DNA of 64,000 bases from Vibrio metoecus (GCF_009665255.1 NZ_CP035686.1:1364001-1428000), one strand, 5' to 3'. Shown: positions 55,084 to 64,000, counted from the first letter of the stretch. A program made the numbers and translations. Notes: generated by a model not told the origin, from the letters alone.

Positions 55084-56382
55084 ATGCGCCGTATTTACAT
55101 CGAGTCGCTTGTCTCGCTGATCGTGCTTTTTTTTGGCAGTTTAGTCAGCTATAGCCTGATTGTTTATGAGTTAGATACTGATTATGACTATGTGCTAGAA
55201 GACTTTCAGGCCGAAGGTTTACACACCTTATTAAGCCAGATAGCTCAATTAGACAGTCCACAAGCAGCCGATACTGCACTGCGTGACTATGCTCAACACA
55301 TCCATAAAACGCTCTCCGAATTACCGCTTACTGAGCTGCCACCAGAGGTGCAAAAGCATTTCACTCAAACCATCGAGCACTCTCCAATCTATCATGATGA
55401 TGACCGGAACCTATGGCTACAACTGGGATCCAATGAGCAGATTTATCTCCTCAAACCAGATAGTCACTCCCCTGTCTATCAGGCCATAGAACGTGCCGAT
55501 AGCCTGCTTTGGGTATTTATGCTTGGTGGTTTTGCGCTCTACTGTATGTTTTTGATTTGGTTCCTAAGCCGTCGTCTACGTGAATTGGAACAAGTCACCC
55601 ACGACTTTGCTAACGGCCACTTACAAGCCAGAGCGAGTACCAAAAGTAGTAAAAGCGTTGGAAAACTTAACCACAGCTTTAACTTGATGGCAGATAAAAT
55701 CTCACACCTGATCCTGAGTAATAAAGCACTGACCAATGCAATAGCGCATGATTTACGTACCCCTATTTTTCGAATCCAGTGGCAAGCCGAAGTGTTGGCC
55801 GAAAGCCAATTGAGTGACAAACAGCACCAGCAAATTGCCAGTATTATTGAAGATACCGAAGAAATGGAAACCATGGTCGATGAGCTGCTGTATTACGCTA
55901 AGTTAGAACATCCAGAGAGCGAAATACAAAGCCAAAGTTTAGAAGTCAATCAGTGGCTCGCCGATTTCATTGATGAACAAAGCCATAAAAGTACATTACA
56001 AATCCAGTATCTCCCCTCTTTACAACCGCTGTGCTTGGACGCCGATCCACAGCTCCTCTCACGCGCTTTAATTAATCTGATCCGCAATGCAGAAAAATAT
56101 GCCGGAGATCGATTGCTGATCGAAGCCAGCAGTCATGATGGAAAGCTTTGTATCGCCGTTCACGATAATGGACCTGGGATTGATGAACTGCATTGGCCGC
56201 ATATTTTTGACGCGTTCTACAGTACCGATTCATCACGTAACAAAGCGCAATCGGGATTTGGATTGGGTCTTGCGATAGTGAAACAGATCATGGGGCGTCA
56301 CCAAGGGGAAGTGACACTCACCAAAAGCCCACTGGGTGGAGCTTGCTTCTCTCTTTGGTTACCCTTACACACGACGGATTAA
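55084..56382 (+). CDS. carS: Sensor histidine kinase CarS (VprB)
   Basis: 432 aa. TM1 (about 8-30), periplasmic domain of ~110 residues, TM2 (about 143-163), HAMP, HisKA with 'IAHDLRTPIFRI', and HATPase boxes 'LINLIRNAEKYA', 'HDNGPGID', 'GFGLGLAIVKQI'. The periplasmic loop is acidic (e.g. 'ELDTDYDYVLEDF'), which would suit sensing of cations or cationic peptides (inference). AAAGGAAA precedes the ATG. Confidence 0.92.
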   Translation: MRRIYIESLVSLIVLFFGSLVSYSLIVYELDTDYDYVLEDFQAEGLHTLLSQIAQLDSPQAADTALRDYAQHIHKTLSELPLTELPPEVQKHFTQTIEHSPIYHDDDRNLWLQLGSNEQIYLLKPDSHSPVYQAIERADSLLWVFMLGGFALYCMFLIWFLSRRLRELEQVTHDFANGHLQARASTKSSKSVGKLNHSFNLMADKISHLILSNKALTNAIAHDLRTPIFRIQWQAEVLAESQLSDKQHQQIASIIEDTEEMETMVDELLYYAKLEHPESEIQSQSLEVNQWLADFIDEQSHKSTLQIQYLPSLQPLCLDADPQLLSRALINLIRNAEKYAGDRLLIEASSHDGKLCIAVHDNGPGIDELHWPHIFDAFYSTDSSRNKAQSGFGLGLAIVKQIMGRHQGEVTLTKSPLGGACFSLWLPLHTTD

Positions 56383-56450
56383 TTTCCCGACTTACCTTCA
56401 ACAACGCCTTTAGTCATAACATGTTGGCGCACCATCCCCTCCATACAATA

Positions 56451-56481
56451 AGTCAGCTCATCGGATAATGATGAGCTGACT
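56451..56481 (+). other. Strong hairpin between carS and ompV
   Basis: AGTCAGCTCATC (56451-56462), loop of 7, exact complement (56470-56481), then TTTC. It is 69 bp after the carS stop. A carS terminator or an ompV-leader structure are both possible; the T-run is short. Confidence 0.55.
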
Positions 56482-56652
56482 TTCAACCGTTCTTCAGTAC
56501 CAAATAACGCAAGAACACCCACTTTCCATAACGTTCCGTTCGAGGCGACTGACAAAAGCCCGACATTCCCATACAAACTCTTGATATTGTCCTCACTAGG
56601 GATTTTGTACAGTGTTCACATCCAAACACAAGCTCTTAAATGGAAGGACATC

Positions 56653-57426
56653 ATGAAAAACATTGCACTACTGATCACCACATCGCTCATTGCGGGTCAC
56701 GCTTTTGCAGCGCAAACGTATATCCGAAACGGCAATATTTACACTCACGAAGGGCAATGGGTTGCTGAAGCTGGCGGCTTTGGCAGTAGCGACCTACTGA
56801 AAGATCAAGACCAATCTTACGGTGCACTTCTTAACTTTGGTTACCACGGTGAAGATTTCAATGCCGATCTGGCGGGTATTAACTACCGCTTCTTTGGTCA
56901 AACTGGCGATGTGATCAATCTCGGTACCTACCTCACTGGCAGTGGTGTCGCTTATGACCAAGATTCAGCCAAAAGTGTCAAAGGAATGGATAAACGCAAA
57001 GCCACGGTTGACCTAGGTTTAAATGCGGATATCGCTCTGGGCGATGGAACGGTCTCCACCTACTTCCAACATGATGTCCTCAACGAAGATAAAGGCTATA
57101 AAACCGGTGTGAACTACTTCCATATCATCGATTTAGGTGTAGCCGACCTCGTACCTTTCGCGGGTATCAGTTACCAGAGTTCGGACTACAACAACTACTA
57201 TTTCGGTGTGAAAGACAAAGAAGCAAACGCACAGCGCAAAGCCTACCATGCCGGTGGCGATTTCTCTTACAGCCTCGGTTACAAACTGGTCTACCCAATT
57301 AACGAACGTTGGGAAATAACCCAAACCAGTGCTTATACCCGTTTAGGCTCTGACATCGCCAACTCTCCGATTGTCGAAAGTGCGAACCAATGGTTGGTCG
57401 GCGCCACCGTTGCCTACCACTTTTAA
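56653..57426 (+). CDS. ompV: Outer-membrane protein OmpV (MipA/OmpV family)
   Basis: 257 aa from the ATG at 56653 (AAGGA upstream); an in-frame ATG at 56581 adds 24 residues before the signal peptide. Signal peptide 'MKNIALLITTSLIAGHAFA', then a beta-barrel with alternating strands ending in 'WLVGATVAYHF', with a terminal Phe as expected for BAM substrates. OmpV is a known immunogenic outer-membrane protein of V. cholerae. Confidence 0.93.
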   Translation: MKNIALLITTSLIAGHAFAAQTYIRNGNIYTHEGQWVAEAGGFGSSDLLKDQDQSYGALLNFGYHGEDFNADLAGINYRFFGQTGDVINLGTYLTGSGVAYDQDSAKSVKGMDKRKATVDLGLNADIALGDGTVSTYFQHDVLNEDKGYKTGVNYFHIIDLGVADLVPFAGISYQSSDYNNYYFGVKDKEANAQRKAYHAGGDFSYSLGYKLVYPINERWEITQTSAYTRLGSDIANSPIVESANQWLVGATVAYHF

Positions 57427-57437
57427 TCCGCTTACAG

Positions 57438-57468
57438 GCAGGAGCGTGCAGCTCCTGCTTGATTTTTT
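57438..57468 (+). terminator. Terminator of ompV
   Basis: GCAGGAGC-GTGCA-GCTCCTGC followed by TTGATTTTTT, 12 bp after the stop. Confidence 0.9.
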
Positions 57469-57506
57469 GCTTGCTTAGTTCTTAGTAATACCCAAACGGC
57501 TTTGAT

Positions 57507-58424
57507 ATGAACTCACGGATTCATTATTTAAAACATTTATCAACTCTCGCAGCTGAAATTTACCCCGATGTTCGAGGCATAAAAAAACTGCGTTATAACG
57601 CTCGCTTCTGCCTATGGGGAGTCTTGATGCCTGAGACATTGACTCGTGTGCAAAACTTACTTAGTCAGCCCTCTTTTCACACGGTACGTCTGCACTACCC
57701 GCGCACGTTGGAAAAACCGCTAAAACCTTACGTTTGTGTTAAATGGTCTGCGCGAGAACGCGCTCAGCGTATGATTGAACATTTTGCCTTTCTGGAGAAG
57801 CGCCACGCTCAATTACTTCCGCTCATTTATCGCCACCAAGGCTGGCAGTTATATCAGCATGATCTATTTTCAATCCAGCTTTGCCACGGGCCTGAACGTG
57901 AAGGTTCTCTGGCATTAGTGTTGCTAAGCCACGATCAACAACCTTTATTTACACTGGCTTTTAATATCAGCGGTAAGGCCAAACCCGTAATCCATATTGG
58001 CGCCTTGCAAGGTCCGGGACCGAATGTTGAACATAGGCAAGAGATCATTCGCCAACTCACACATCAGTTACATGGTTTGCGCCCTAAAGCATTGATTATG
58101 GAAGTTTTGCTGATTTTGGCTCGTTACTGGGAAATAGAACAAATTTACGGCGTTACCAATCATGGGCATGTTTATCAAGCCCTACGCTATGTGGGTTCAA
58201 AACGCAGCTCTGTGCGTTTTCAATATTCTGAATTATGGCAAGAAATGGGGGGTGAGGTTATCAATGCTTATTGGCACGCATTACCTCTACAACCACCACG
58301 TAAAGACCCGCTCAGTTTATCGAAAACTAAACGCCGTCTTTACACTAAACGCTACACGTGGCTAACCGAGCTTGAACAATCCATTCAAGCCTCGCTGCAG
58401 CCTTGGGATAATTCCCGTCACTAA
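57507..58424 (+). CDS. VirK/YbjX family protein (DUF535)
   Basis: 305 aa soluble protein. The pattern 'LYQHDLFSIQLCHGPEREGS', 'IGALQGPGP' and 'KALIMEVLLILARYW' followed by 'GVTNHGHVY' is typical of VirK/YbjX. Members in enterics are PhoP-regulated and linked to resistance to cationic peptides, which fits the carRS/ompV neighbourhood (inference). Biochemical function is unknown. Confidence 0.87.
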   Translation: MNSRIHYLKHLSTLAAEIYPDVRGIKKLRYNARFCLWGVLMPETLTRVQNLLSQPSFHTVRLHYPRTLEKPLKPYVCVKWSARERAQRMIEHFAFLEKRHAQLLPLIYRHQGWQLYQHDLFSIQLCHGPEREGSLALVLLSHDQQPLFTLAFNISGKAKPVIHIGALQGPGPNVEHRQEIIRQLTHQLHGLRPKALIMEVLLILARYWEIEQIYGVTNHGHVYQALRYVGSKRSSVRFQYSELWQEMGGEVINAYWHALPLQPPRKDPLSLSKTKRRLYTKRYTWLTELEQSIQASLQPWDNSRH

Positions 58425-58448
58425 ACGTATCGCCGTATTTTCCCGATA

Positions 58449-58925
58449 CTAACCATGCAGTCGGGAAAGTACGATGGTAGAGTCCAGTTCGCTTTGCCAC
58501 TCGGTATAATCTAAACGTTTATCAAAAATATAGTGCGTCACTAGACTACGTACACTATCGACCAACGTTTTGGCATTCCATGGTTTTTCAAAATAGTGAT
58601 GAATGCCCGCCGTGTTAATCGCATTAATCGTATCGGTGTGAGTCGCTTGCCCAGTCAGCAGAACTTTTTTGGTGTGTACAAACCGCGGATCAGCACTAAT
58701 TTCACTCAACAGTTCAACCCCACTTTTGCCGGGCATAACATGGTCAGAAATCACAACAGCAACGCATTCACCTTGCGCATCTAGGTCATCCATCAGCTCT
58801 AGCGCTTCCGCCGCTGATTCACAATCTTCGATATTCAGCCAGCGACTCAGCGGTTCTAAGTCTTGGAGTACCGCACTCAATACTTCGCGTTGGTCATCCA
58901 CGCATATGATATTCATCTTCTCCAT
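58449..58925 (-). CDS. Stand-alone response regulator (receiver only)
   Basis: 158 aa. Receiver with 'IICVDDQRE', phospho-Asp in 'VVISDHVMPGKSG', and conserved Lys in 'FEKPWNAKTL'. No DNA-binding or enzymatic output, only a ~35-residue tail. The ATG at 58925 has GAGG upstream (an ATG at 58916 is also possible). It overlaps the end of the upstream kinase gene by 32 bp, so they form a pair. Confidence 0.9.
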   Translation of the reverse strand: MEKMNIICVDDQREVLSAVLQDLEPLSRWLNIEDCESAAEALELMDDLDAQGECVAVVISDHVMPGKSGVELLSEISADPRFVHTKKVLLTGQATHTDTINAINTAGIHHYFEKPWNAKTLVDSVRSLVTHYIFDKRLDYTEWQSELDSTIVLSRLHG

Positions 58926-60243
58926 GGTATCCCTCAATTGGTAATTTGATCCTAAAAATGGTTTTGTCCTGATCGCTTTTTACTGCAACCGATCCGCCAT
59001 AGCCCGATACAATACGTTTCACAATGGCTAACCCAAGCCCTAAACCGAAAGAAAGCCCCTCTTTCTTGGTGGTAAAACTGGGTTGGAAAATTTTCCGCCG
59101 CGTCGCCTCATCGATTTCTGGCCCGTTGTTTGCTACCGTGATGTATAGCCGCTGCCGGCTACAACGGGTATGAATATCAATGGTGGGCTCGGTCGTTTGC
59201 GCCATCGCATCACACGCATTCTTCACCAAATTTATCCACACTTGCACCCACTCGGTCTGAGAGCCTTTGATAATAGGTAAGGTTCCAGGGCGCATACGAA
59301 CAGAGACTCGACGTAAGTCACTTTGCAATAAGGCCAATGCCCGATTGATGGTGCTGTTCAAGTCCACCTCTTCATCGAAATGAATCTCCGCGCGGCCAAG
59401 CTGTTTGACTGATTTGACAATACCCACAGAATGTTTCGCCGCTAGCCTTAAGTCATGTAGATCCCGCCCCATTTGCCAGTAACGGATCGCCAAATGTGGG
59501 TTTCTCAACCAATGGGTAGAAAGTTCGTTAGCGGGAACCGCTCGCGCTAGCTCACGCGCAATGTCTTTAGGCAATTGGTATTGCTTTTCAAATAAGGCAC
59601 CACGTTCACGTGCCTCGCTCGACGATACCTTTTGTCCAAACAGCAAACCGAAATCAAAGAACTGACTCGCTTCTGGATGCACCTCTTCAAGCAGCTCCAT
59701 AAACAAAGCTTCTAAGCGTTCAGTTTTACTGCTGACAACGCCTATCGCATTGTTGAGTTCATGGGCAATCCCTGCGGCAAGCTGACCGAGCGTGGTCATC
59801 TGTTCGGCAGAATGCAGCCGTTCCAATGCGCGCTCTTTGGCCACCGCTTCTTGCGTGGCTCTTCGCTGCCGCTGAGATAATTCCGCCACAATCACAGGCA
59901 TAAACTGCGTACTCAGTGAGCCATACTGCTCTACATCCTGCACCGATGTATCACGATCAATCCACGCCAGCTCAACTTCACTGTCCGCAATCACGGTTGA
60001 TGACGCCGTCCATAAACCAGAGAAAAAACTGTGTACCCCAATAAATGCGCCAGGAGCAGCAGAAAACACTTTAATTCTGCGCTCCCCTTTTTCGGAAAAA
60101 AAACCCGATACATGGCCGCTTCTGAGGTAGTACAGCCGATCGTTATAGCCATTTTGTGCCAGCAAAATAGAACCAGAAGGAAGCGTAATCGTACGCTCAG
60201 GATGGTTAAAATAACGCTCAATAACTGCCGTAAGTTTGGCCAT
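58894..60243 (-). CDS. Soluble histidine kinase with N-terminal cNMP-binding domain
   Basis: 449 aa, no membrane helix. Residues ~1-130 form a CRP-like cyclic-nucleotide-binding barrel ('LPSGSILLAQNGYNDRLYYL', 'GAFIGVHSFFSG'). Then HisKA with 'IAHELNNAIG', and HATPase with 'WINLVKNACDAM', 'NNGPEID', 'GLGLGLAIVKRI'. The residues that hold the cAMP phosphate (RA in the phosphate-binding cassette) are not evident, so the ligand may differ. The gene is 9 bp after the DASS transporter and overlaps the response regulator. Confidence 0.9.
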   Translation of the reverse strand: MAKLTAVIERYFNHPERTITLPSGSILLAQNGYNDRLYYLRSGHVSGFFSEKGERRIKVFSAAPGAFIGVHSFFSGLWTASSTVIADSEVELAWIDRDTSVQDVEQYGSLSTQFMPVIVAELSQRQRRATQEAVAKERALERLHSAEQMTTLGQLAAGIAHELNNAIGVVSSKTERLEALFMELLEEVHPEASQFFDFGLLFGQKVSSSEARERGALFEKQYQLPKDIARELARAVPANELSTHWLRNPHLAIRYWQMGRDLHDLRLAAKHSVGIVKSVKQLGRAEIHFDEEVDLNSTINRALALLQSDLRRVSVRMRPGTLPIIKGSQTEWVQVWINLVKNACDAMAQTTEPTIDIHTRCSRQRLYITVANNGPEIDEATRRKIFQPSFTTKKEGLSFGLGLGLAIVKRIVSGYGGSVAVKSDQDKTIFRIKLPIEGYHGEDEYHMRG

Positions 60244-60252
60244 AACCTTTCC

Positions 60253-61668
60253 TTAATGACCAACCATATTCAGGATCCACACCATCACGAAGCTCATCAG
60301 CACGCCTAGAATCCCTAAAATAACCCCCACCTTCGCCATTTGTTGGCTTTGTACATTACCCGTAGCATGAGCTAGAGCATTTGGTGGAGTACTGATAGGG
60401 AGCGACATTCCCAACGAAGCGGCAAACGTCACAACAAGAATCAGTGTCACTTCACCACCAAGTGGTGTGAGAGAAGTCATTGATGCCCCTAATGCTGCCA
60501 TGATCGGCATTAACAGGTTCGCAGTAGCGGTGTGTGACATAAAATTCGCCATCAGCAAACAGAGTATGGCCGCACCGAGAATCACAACATAGGGTGAATA
60601 TTGATCAAATGGAATGCTATGGACGACCAGTTCTGCCAGACCGGTTTTATCTAAAGCGAGACCTAAAGCAATACCACCAGAAACCAGCCACAACACATCC
60701 CATGAGATCATTTTCAAATCTTCTTTGCCAATAATTCCGGTCACAGAAAATACCGCAACAGGAATTAATGCCACCGAATATGAATTCATTCCGTGTAATG
60801 AACCCAGCATCCACAATAAAATGGTCGCAGCGAAGGTAATGTAAACAATGATCGCTTTAGGTGTTTTCAAAAACTTACCTTTAATACTTAGCTCAATGGT
60901 TTTCTGCTCGGCTCGATACATGGCTTCAATTAAAAACCATGCTAGTGCCATGAGGATCACCACAAATGGAATACCAAATGCCATCCATTCCGCAAAAGTA
61001 ATCAAGTTATCACCCACTAAATATTTCAGAGCAATGGCATTTGGTGGGGTGCCAATCGGCGTACCAATACCACCGATATTCGCGGCGACAGGAATACAAA
61101 GAGCAAAAGCGACACGCCCCGGGTCTTTGGGGCCAAATACCGCAATCACCGGCGTTAGAATTGAGAGCATCATCGCTGTTGTCGCCGTGTTCGACATAAA
61201 CATCGAAAAAATACCGGTGATCAACATCAAACCCAACATCACATACTTAGGGTTATTGCCAAAGGGTTTGAGCAATACACGGGCTAAGTTCACATCAAGA
61301 CGGTACTTCGTTGCCGCCATTGCGAGGAAAAAACCACCTAAAAACAGCATGATGATTGGGTTGGCAAAGGTCGCCATGATTTCGGTCGACTTTAACAATG
61401 CCCCAAACTCAGTAGTACCTTCACCAAGCCGGAACAAGATAAATCCCTTATCAGACAGCATTAGCACTTCGAGTACGATAATAACTACCGATGTAGAGTA
61501 AATGGGGATTGGCTCAAAAACCCACAACAATGCAGCCAACAAGAAAATAGCAATAACCCGCTGTTGAATAATGGTTAATCCATCAAATGGAAACGCAGTT
61601 GTCGGCAGCATTAACACCAATAATGGGATCAGCAACGGAATAATATATTTAAGATAAGGGCGCATCAT
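60253..61668 (-). CDS. SLC13/DASS family sodium-dicarboxylate symporter
   Basis: 471 aa from the ATG at 61668 (AGGA 8-12 bases upstream); a longer in-frame start at 61716 lacks a site. About 11 helices, with the two SNT-type signatures 'MSNTATTAMM' and 'MSHTATANLLMP' that bind sodium and carboxylate, and 'GTPIGTPPNAIAL'. It resembles VcINDY-type carriers for succinate-like acids; exact substrate unproven. First gene of an operon with a kinase and response regulator. Confidence 0.92.
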   Translation of the reverse strand: MMRPYLKYIIPLLIPLLVLMLPTTAFPFDGLTIIQQRVIAIFLLAALLWVFEPIPIYSTSVVIIVLEVLMLSDKGFILFRLGEGTTEFGALLKSTEIMATFANPIIMLFLGGFFLAMAATKYRLDVNLARVLLKPFGNNPKYVMLGLMLITGIFSMFMSNTATTAMMLSILTPVIAVFGPKDPGRVAFALCIPVAANIGGIGTPIGTPPNAIALKYLVGDNLITFAEWMAFGIPFVVILMALAWFLIEAMYRAEQKTIELSIKGKFLKTPKAIIVYITFAATILLWMLGSLHGMNSYSVALIPVAVFSVTGIIGKEDLKMISWDVLWLVSGGIALGLALDKTGLAELVVHSIPFDQYSPYVVILGAAILCLLMANFMSHTATANLLMPIMAALGASMTSLTPLGGEVTLILVVTFAASLGMSLPISTPPNALAHATGNVQSQQMAKVGVILGILGVLMSFVMVWILNMVGH

Positions 61669-62058
61669 GTTCACTCTTCCTGAGAATTGATTTTGTGTTT
61701 GGCGAGGAGAATGCACGCTATCGGAGCGGCAAGAGTTATTATTGATGCGTGAAAAAGAAATGTTTGGTGTTAGATCAATGATTAAAGTTTCTTAATTGAG
61801 CAATGCGCAAAAGTGAGTCACAGTTAACAAATAGTACATTGAGAAATCGCGCTTTCGAATCAACTCAACAGCAATAAATAAATTTATCTGCGATTTCTGT
61901 AGCATTTGCTAACTTTATCTATAAGAGTCGTCAACTGACAATTGAAATGATAGTATGCAGCCAATTTTGGGACATACGTAACTTTCTAAACTTTGTCGCA
62001 GATAAGGATGTTGTGAGTCACGCGGCTTTAAATGACATCAATCAAAGGTAAAACATTC
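61669..62058. other. Intergenic region between DASS transporter and chemoreceptor
   Basis: 390 bp, AT-rich, holding the two divergent promoters. I see no ORF, strong palindrome or clear sigma54/sigma28 promoter. Confidence 0.4.
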
Positions 62059-63690
62059 ATGTTTCTAAAAAACTTGTCGATAGGCAAAAAAATTGCACTT
62101 TCATTTTCGGTTATTGCAGTCATTAGCCTAGGATTCGCCATCTACCTCATCTCTGAGTTGGGCAAGATCCAGTCTGAACTACTCAACTACACTGATGATA
62201 CTTTACCGGCAATGGAAAATGTCGATGCAATCAAAGACAAGATGTCTTACTGGCGTCGTACTCAATTTGCGGTATTGCCAATGAAGGATACCGCGCAAGT
62301 TAAGCAGACCATTGAGCGTAATAATCGAGTTCAAGCCGAAATTAATGATTCACTGGTGGCCTACGGCAAAACTGTTTGGCCGGGTGAAGAAGAACAAACG
62401 TTTAAACGCCTAATGAGCAATTGGAATGCCTATATCGCGGTCACAAACCAATTTAACCAAGCCCTTTTGACCCAAGGTGCCGATGACGCTTACCCCATTT
62501 TGGCTAATTCATTGTCTACCTTTGAAGCGTTGGAAAGTGATTTCGCAAAATTGATTGGCATTTTGCGCCAAGCGATGGATAACAATAAATCGCAGATTTT
62601 AGACTCAGTCAAAACACTGAACTCAACGTCTGTGGTCAGCAATATTGCTATCTTGGCTATCATGGTAGTAATGACACTCGTGCTCACGCGCTTAATTTGT
62701 GGACCATTGGCAATCGTCATGAAACAAGCCAATGCAATTGCGAAAGGTGACCTATCGCAAAGCATGGATCGTAAAGCAATTGGTCATGATGAACTCGGCA
62801 CTTTGGCCGACGCTTCAGAGCAAATGCAACAAAATCTACGTCAACTGATCGATGAAATTATCTCAGCCGTGACTCAGTTAAGCAGTGCGGTAGAAGAAAT
62901 GACGCAGATTTCGAATCAATCTGCTGATGGTATGAAAGAGCAGCAATACCAAATAACCCAAGTCGCGACGGCAATGACGGAAATGAAAGCCGCCGTTGCG
63001 GATGTGGCGCGTAATACCGAAGACTCGGCCAGTCAAGCGATGGCTGCCAATGGTAAATCGCAAGAAGGTGCGCGTGAAAATGCCTCGATGGTTCGTTCAA
63101 TCCAACAAGTTGCCGATATCATCGGTGAAGCGGGCGAAACCGTGAGTGAACTTGAACTGCAATCGAGCCAAATCAACGTGGTGGTCGACGTGATCCGCAG
63201 TATTGCCGATCAAACCAACCTGCTGGCACTTAACGCCGCGATTGAAGCTGCACGCGCCGGTGAATCTGGACGTGGCTTTGCTGTGGTAGCCGATGAAGTT
63301 CGTACCTTGGCGGGACGCACGCAAGACTCAACCGGTGAAATCACCACCATCATTGAGAAATTGCAAGTGATGGCCAAACAAGCCAAAGATGCCACAGAAC
63401 GCTCACGCTCTAGCATTGATAAGTGTGTAGACCAAGGCAACCACTCGCAATCATTAATGGTTTCCATTGAAGAGTCGATTGCAACAATTGCAGACGTCGG
63501 TACACAAATCGCAAGTGCATGCAGCCAGCAAGATTCTGTGGCCGATGAACTAAGCCGCAATGTAGAAAACATTCATTTGGCGTCGCAAGAAGTCGCTCAA
63601 GGTTCACAGCAAACCGCACAGGCATGTCGTGAATTAAGTCAGTTAGCTGTGTCTCTGCAAGACACACTACGCCGATTTAAGGTTCGTTAA
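62059..63690 (+). CDS. Methyl-accepting chemotaxis protein (4HB sensor)
   Basis: 543 aa from the ATG at 62059 ('MFLKNLSIGKKIALSFS'); an in-frame ATG at 62032 has no ribosome-binding site. TM1 (about 10-30), ~165-residue helical periplasmic domain of 4HB_MCP type, TM2 (about 192-212), HAMP, and a signalling domain with 'DQTNLLALNAAIEAARAG' and GRGFAVVADEVR. No CheR pentapeptide at the C-terminus. It is divergent from a carboxylate symporter, so a shared ligand is possible (inference). Confidence 0.93.
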   Translation: MFLKNLSIGKKIALSFSVIAVISLGFAIYLISELGKIQSELLNYTDDTLPAMENVDAIKDKMSYWRRTQFAVLPMKDTAQVKQTIERNNRVQAEINDSLVAYGKTVWPGEEEQTFKRLMSNWNAYIAVTNQFNQALLTQGADDAYPILANSLSTFEALESDFAKLIGILRQAMDNNKSQILDSVKTLNSTSVVSNIAILAIMVVMTLVLTRLICGPLAIVMKQANAIAKGDLSQSMDRKAIGHDELGTLADASEQMQQNLRQLIDEIISAVTQLSSAVEEMTQISNQSADGMKEQQYQITQVATAMTEMKAAVADVARNTEDSASQAMAANGKSQEGARENASMVRSIQQVADIIGEAGETVSELELQSSQINVVVDVIRSIADQTNLLALNAAIEAARAGESGRGFAVVADEVRTLAGRTQDSTGEITTIIEKLQVMAKQAKDATERSRSSIDKCVDQGNHSQSLMVSIEESIATIADVGTQIASACSQQDSVADELSRNVENIHLASQEVAQGSQQTAQACRELSQLAVSLQDTLRRFKVR

Positions 63691-63696
63691 AATCCC

Positions 63697-63722
63697 ACGC
63701 CTCCGACATCGGGGGCGTTTTT
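63697..63722 (+). terminator. Terminator of chemoreceptor gene
   Basis: ACGCCTCC-GACATC-GGGGGCGT (one G-U pair) followed by TTTT, 6 bp after the stop. Confidence 0.85.
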
Positions 63723-63888
63723 CTCTATCCCTGAACAACTTGACGTTGCAGGTTAGCGGCAAGTAGTGGTCAGTTTGTCGGAAACACATTTGCGCAATCA
63801 TATAGCTTTGGGCAAATGAACCACGTCGGCAGTCCTGCTGCATCAAGGACAAAGGGGATATTCATCAATGATAACAACAGGAGATATC

Positions 63889-64000
63889 ATGCACTTTAAA
63901 GCCACGCTACTTTCTCTTTCTATTGCAGCCACTTTGCCTTCTTTCTCTCTCTCTGCTGCACCATTACAAATTGATACTGTGTTACCGGATGCTGCGCAAA
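63889..64000 (+). CDS. bsrV: Broad-spectrum amino-acid racemase BsrV, 5' end only
   Basis: First 37 codons, cut by the window edge. A signal peptide ('MHFKATLLSLSIAATLPSFS' and 'LSA') precedes 'APLQIDTVLPDAAQ', which matches my recollection of the start of the periplasmic PLP racemase that makes non-canonical D-amino acids such as D-Met and D-Leu in V. cholerae. AGGAG precedes the ATG at 63889. The catalytic Lys and Tyr lie outside the window. Confidence 0.8.
   Translation, partial: MHFKATLLSLSIAATLPSFSLSAAPLQIDTVLPDAAQ

Noticed and set aside
56379..56576. 65-codon minus-strand ORF between carS and ompV.
   Set aside because: It contains the strong hairpin, lacks a recognisable start site and resembles nothing; more likely leader or terminator DNA.
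1..64000. CRISPR arrays, tRNA or rRNA genes, insertion sequences, prophage genes.
   Set aside because: No regularly spaced repeats, no tRNA-like cloverleaf noticed, no transposase or phage structural protein among the readable frames.

Overview
The window looks like chromosomal DNA of Vibrio cholerae or a very close relative such as V. mimicus. The main reasons are a CarRS (VprAB)-type two-component pair followed by ompV, the start of a BsrV-type broad-spectrum racemase at the right edge, and moderate GC. Other pointers are an ERIC-type repeat and several signalling proteins typical of vibrios. The assignment rests on recognising protein families and gene order, not on a search. There are 51 genes (one truncated by the window edge, one frameshifted). 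I see no rRNA, tRNA, CRISPR, insertion sequence, integron attC array or prophage.

Layout. 1-5.5 kb: a TPR/degenerate-GGDEF membrane protein, the preQ0 genes queC and queE, a Cof-type HAD phosphatase, and a siroheme-synthase N-terminal protein with a decayed methyltransferase tail. 6-10.2 kb: a complete polar amino-acid ABC importer of the AapJQMP type. 10.5-14.7 kb: the yccA-tusE-yccX-rlmI neighbourhood known from enterics, here carrying a chemoreceptor gene. 14.8-24.1 kb: signalling genes, namely a propeller-GGDEF protein, a peroxiredoxin, a large hybrid kinase with HPt, and a divergent REC-HD-GYP protein. 24.1-28 kb: the tyrosine/homogentisate catabolic operon hpd-hmgA-fahA-maiA, in which fahA carries a one-base frameshift. 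28.4-31.5 kb: a PepT-like peptidase, a Nudix-PAP2 fusion and a GNAT acetyltransferase. 31.8-40.6 kb: a 2-methylcitrate operon (GntR regulator, prpB, prpC, acnD, prpF, prpE). Divergent from it is a tctCBA tripartite carboxylate transporter (41.1-44.4 kb). 44.7-45.7 kb: an AT-rich two-gene cassette of unknown function. 46-49.6 kb: the galactose importer mglBAC. 50.2-50.9 kb: a small iron-related pair (NifX-like and NqrM-like). 50.9-57.4 kb: envelope genes (a divergent class A PBP, carRS, ompV). 57.5-64 kb: a VirK/YbjX-family protein, a response regulator, a cNMP-domain histidine kinase, a SLC13/DASS carboxylate transporter, a second chemoreceptor and the first codons of bsrV.

Regulation visible in the DNA includes two TyrR-box-like sites in front of hpd, a perfect 13-bp inverted repeat in the regulator/tct divergent promoter, and two GalR/GalS-type operators before mglB. 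There is also a 26-bp perfect palindrome before the NifX-like gene. All three substrate-binding-protein genes (aapJ, tctC, mglB) are followed by an intercistronic hairpin.

The most interesting items are the unknown AT-rich cassette at 44682-45715, the NifX/NqrM-like pair with its palindrome, the fahA frameshift, the decayed SUMT domain and the Nudix-PAP2 fusion. I found no obviously complete new defence or mobile system.
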